NCBI RefSeq assembly: GCF_036320965.1
Contig: NC_092225.1
Location: forward strand, 59,578,424-59,642,423
Length of the DNA stretch: 64,000 bases
Direction of reading: 5' to 3'
Source of the DNA: Panulirus ornatus
Lineage: Eukaryota > Arthropoda > Malacostraca > Decapoda > Palinuridae
The notes below the pieces were generated by a model. It was not told the DNA's origin. It saw only the letters and a program-made list of their open reading frames with translations, and searched no databases. This document shows positions 62,490 to 64,000 of the stretch, in pieces. The translations under genes and the position numbers were made by a program. Position 1 is the first letter of the stretch. Each line of letters starts with the position of its first letter.

Positions 62490-62744
62490 TGTTGTCTCAT
62501 TAAGCCATACGTAGTGAGAGGGATACAATTTGTGCAATTAGCGTCTGGGTTACAAAGGAGTAATTACCTGTACTTAAAGCGAGATCCATTGACAGAGTCA
62601 TTCCCTCATTTAACCATACGTCAAGAAACAAACGAGCTTTTCCTCATTAATCCACGAGACAGCAGTGAGCCGTCTTTCACGAATTCGTGATTCGTAAACG
62701 AGATATTTCCTTTATCATACCAGTGAGTCACCAGTGGTACGCTT
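62490..62744. repeat. Diverged outlying copies of the CATTAAACC repeat
   Basis: CATTAAGCCATACG, CATTTAACCATACG and CATTAATCCACGAG occur at irregular spacing (35-125 bp) before the regular array starts. Confidence 0.6.
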
Positions 62745-63165
62745 CCCTCATTAAACCACATACCATGAGTGGGAACTTCTCTCATTAAACCAAAGAATAT
62801 ATGTGGGAACTTCTCTCATTAAACCGAAGACCATGAGTGGGAACTTCTCTCATTAAACCGAAGACCATGAATGGGAACTTCTCTCATTAAACCGAAGACC
62901 ATGAGTGGAAACTTCTCTCATTAAACCGAAGACCATGAGTGGGAACTTCTCTCATTAAACCGAAGACCATGAGTGGGAACTTCTCTCATTAAACCGAAGA
63001 CCATGAATGAGAACTTCTCATTAAACCGAAGACCATGAATGGGAAATTCTCTCATTAAACCGAAGACCATGAGTGGGAACTTCTCTCATTAAACCGAAGA
63101 CCATGAGTGGGAACTTCTCTCATTAAACCGAAGACCATGAGTGGGAACTTCTCTCATTAAACCGA
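62745..63165. repeat. 34-bp minisatellite, ~12 copies
   Basis: The unit GACCATGAGTGGGAACTTCT plus CTCATTAAACCGAA has an exact 34-bp period in the centre. One 32-bp copy near 63.0 kb lacks a CT. Degenerate copies continue to ~63.28 kb. Confidence 0.93.
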
Positions 63166-63398
63166 GGCTCACGGCTAGCCAGTCACTGTAATAAAACATG
63201 AGTAACGAACGAAAAGCTTCACCTCATTAAACCGCTGATCATGAGTGAGCAAAAATTCCCCATCATTAAATCACAAGCCACGAAAGGAACCATGATCTTG
63301 TAAGCAACTGTTTTACTGGCTGTAAATTCAGGCATATTTATGCATATTTCTTTTTTAATATCTGTTCCCACTTTTGCTAGCATCGTATCGACATATCT

Positions 63399-63472
<74 letters not shown>
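63399..63472. repeat. (TA)n microsatellite
   Basis: Uninterrupted TA run. 63166-63398 holds the last degenerate repeat copies and unassigned sequence. Confidence 0.95.
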
Positions 63473-63475
<3 letters not shown>

Positions 63476-63868
63476 TTCATATCTTTTTCTTTTTAATCAT
63501 CTGCGCATTTCTCTCTTGCTTCTAATCTGGCCTTCTCATCAGTGCTCATCCTTCAAGTATTTGATGACTTCACACCGAGAGATGTCTCCTGTCTTGCTCA
63601 TCTATTCTATTTAGAATTTTGGATACATCAGAACATTAATAAATTTTGGCATATGATTATATTCAAAACTTCGAATTAAATCAGAAATAAAAAACTTATG
63701 CGCATATATCGAAAATGATACAACGATTATGTTCATCATTTCTTTATTGTGTGCAATTATCATTATCGTTATTATTATATATAGTCTCAGAACTACCCTT
63801 CCCCCTCCCTTTTTAGGGGGGGGTGGAGGTGTTTGCTGCAACCTGAATAAGGTACTACAATCAGAAGC
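63473..63868. other. Unassigned AT-rich sequence
   Basis: No gene or repeat recognised apart from a G run near 63.82 kb. Confidence 0.4.
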
Positions 63869-63990
63869 AGGGAAATGATGGCCTCTTTTGGAGCAAGAAC
63901 CTCTTAGACGGTAGACTGTACTCGCTTTTGTCAACTGACGGTATGGTGCAGCCTCGTACAAAGTGATTTTGTACTCCAAGTTGTAATCAC
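63869..63990. repeat. Dispersed ~115-bp repeat, copy 2
   Basis: AGGGAAATGATGG, GTAGACTGTACTCGCTTTTG, CAGCCTCGTACAAAGTGATT correspond in order to blocks at 20.27-20.38 kb. It may continue beyond the window end. Confidence 0.5.
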
Positions 63991-64000
63991 AAGCAAGCAA

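Overview
This window looks like nuclear, non-genic DNA from an arthropod, most probably a decapod crustacean. The basis is the very high density of long dinucleotide arrays ((TA)n, (GA)n, (CA)n), many minisatellites, and decayed non-LTR retrotransposons whose reverse-transcriptase C-termini carry the WFGHMERM / EGTRRSGRPNW signature that I associate with crustacean genomes. The species cannot be fixed from the sequence. I found no intact protein-coding gene, no rRNA, no functional tRNA gene and no CRISPR array. Nearly all long open frames are translations of simple repeats or of minisatellites that lack stop codons.

Transposon remnants form the only recognisable gene-like content. (1) 'LINE-A', an APE-endonuclease/RT non-LTR family, is present as a dozen or so 5'-truncated, inverted or internally deleted pieces (0.8-1.6, 10.4-11.5, 17.2-18.4, 28.3-29.4, 30.1-31.1, 35.6-36.0, 38.8-39.4, 53.1-53.3 and 59.0-59.6 kb). 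(2) CR1/Jockey-type RT remnants lie at 5.1-6.7, 21.9-22.5 and 61.2-61.4 kb, with a possible trace at 51.7 kb. (3) A ~245-bp SINE-like element occurs three times, always on the minus strand (18.4, 34.2, 61.7 kb); its 3' end matches the LINE-A 3' end and runs into A-rich/(TA)n tracts. (4) tRNA-derived SINE pieces lie at 10.1, 12.3, 46.9, 52.8 and 53.1 kb. (5) Two copies of a Penelope-like segment (34.8 kb plus, 38.7 kb minus) contain an identical hammerhead-ribozyme-like core.

Between these lie tandem arrays with different unit lengths: 42 bp (7.9-8.4 kb), 50 bp (15.0 kb), 21 bp (16.4 kb), 28 bp (21.3 and 23.1 kb), 38 bp (23.8 kb), 43 bp (24.8 kb), 49 bp (27.3 kb), 23 bp (37.6 kb), 35 bp (41.0 kb), 60 bp (51.0 kb), 26 bp (56.8-58.5 kb, about 65 copies), 33 bp (60.1 kb) and 34 bp (62.7 kb). 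Two loci (33.5 and 55.4 kb) share one CGAC-rich minisatellite in a head-to-head arrangement.

The remaining stretches, mostly 0.3-1.8 kb each, show no motif I can assign. The most useful second looks are the ribozyme-like pair, the shared SINE/LINE tail, the head-to-head minisatellite, the higher-order structure of the 26-bp and 42-bp arrays, and the inverted (CT)n/(GA)n hairpin at 48.8 kb.
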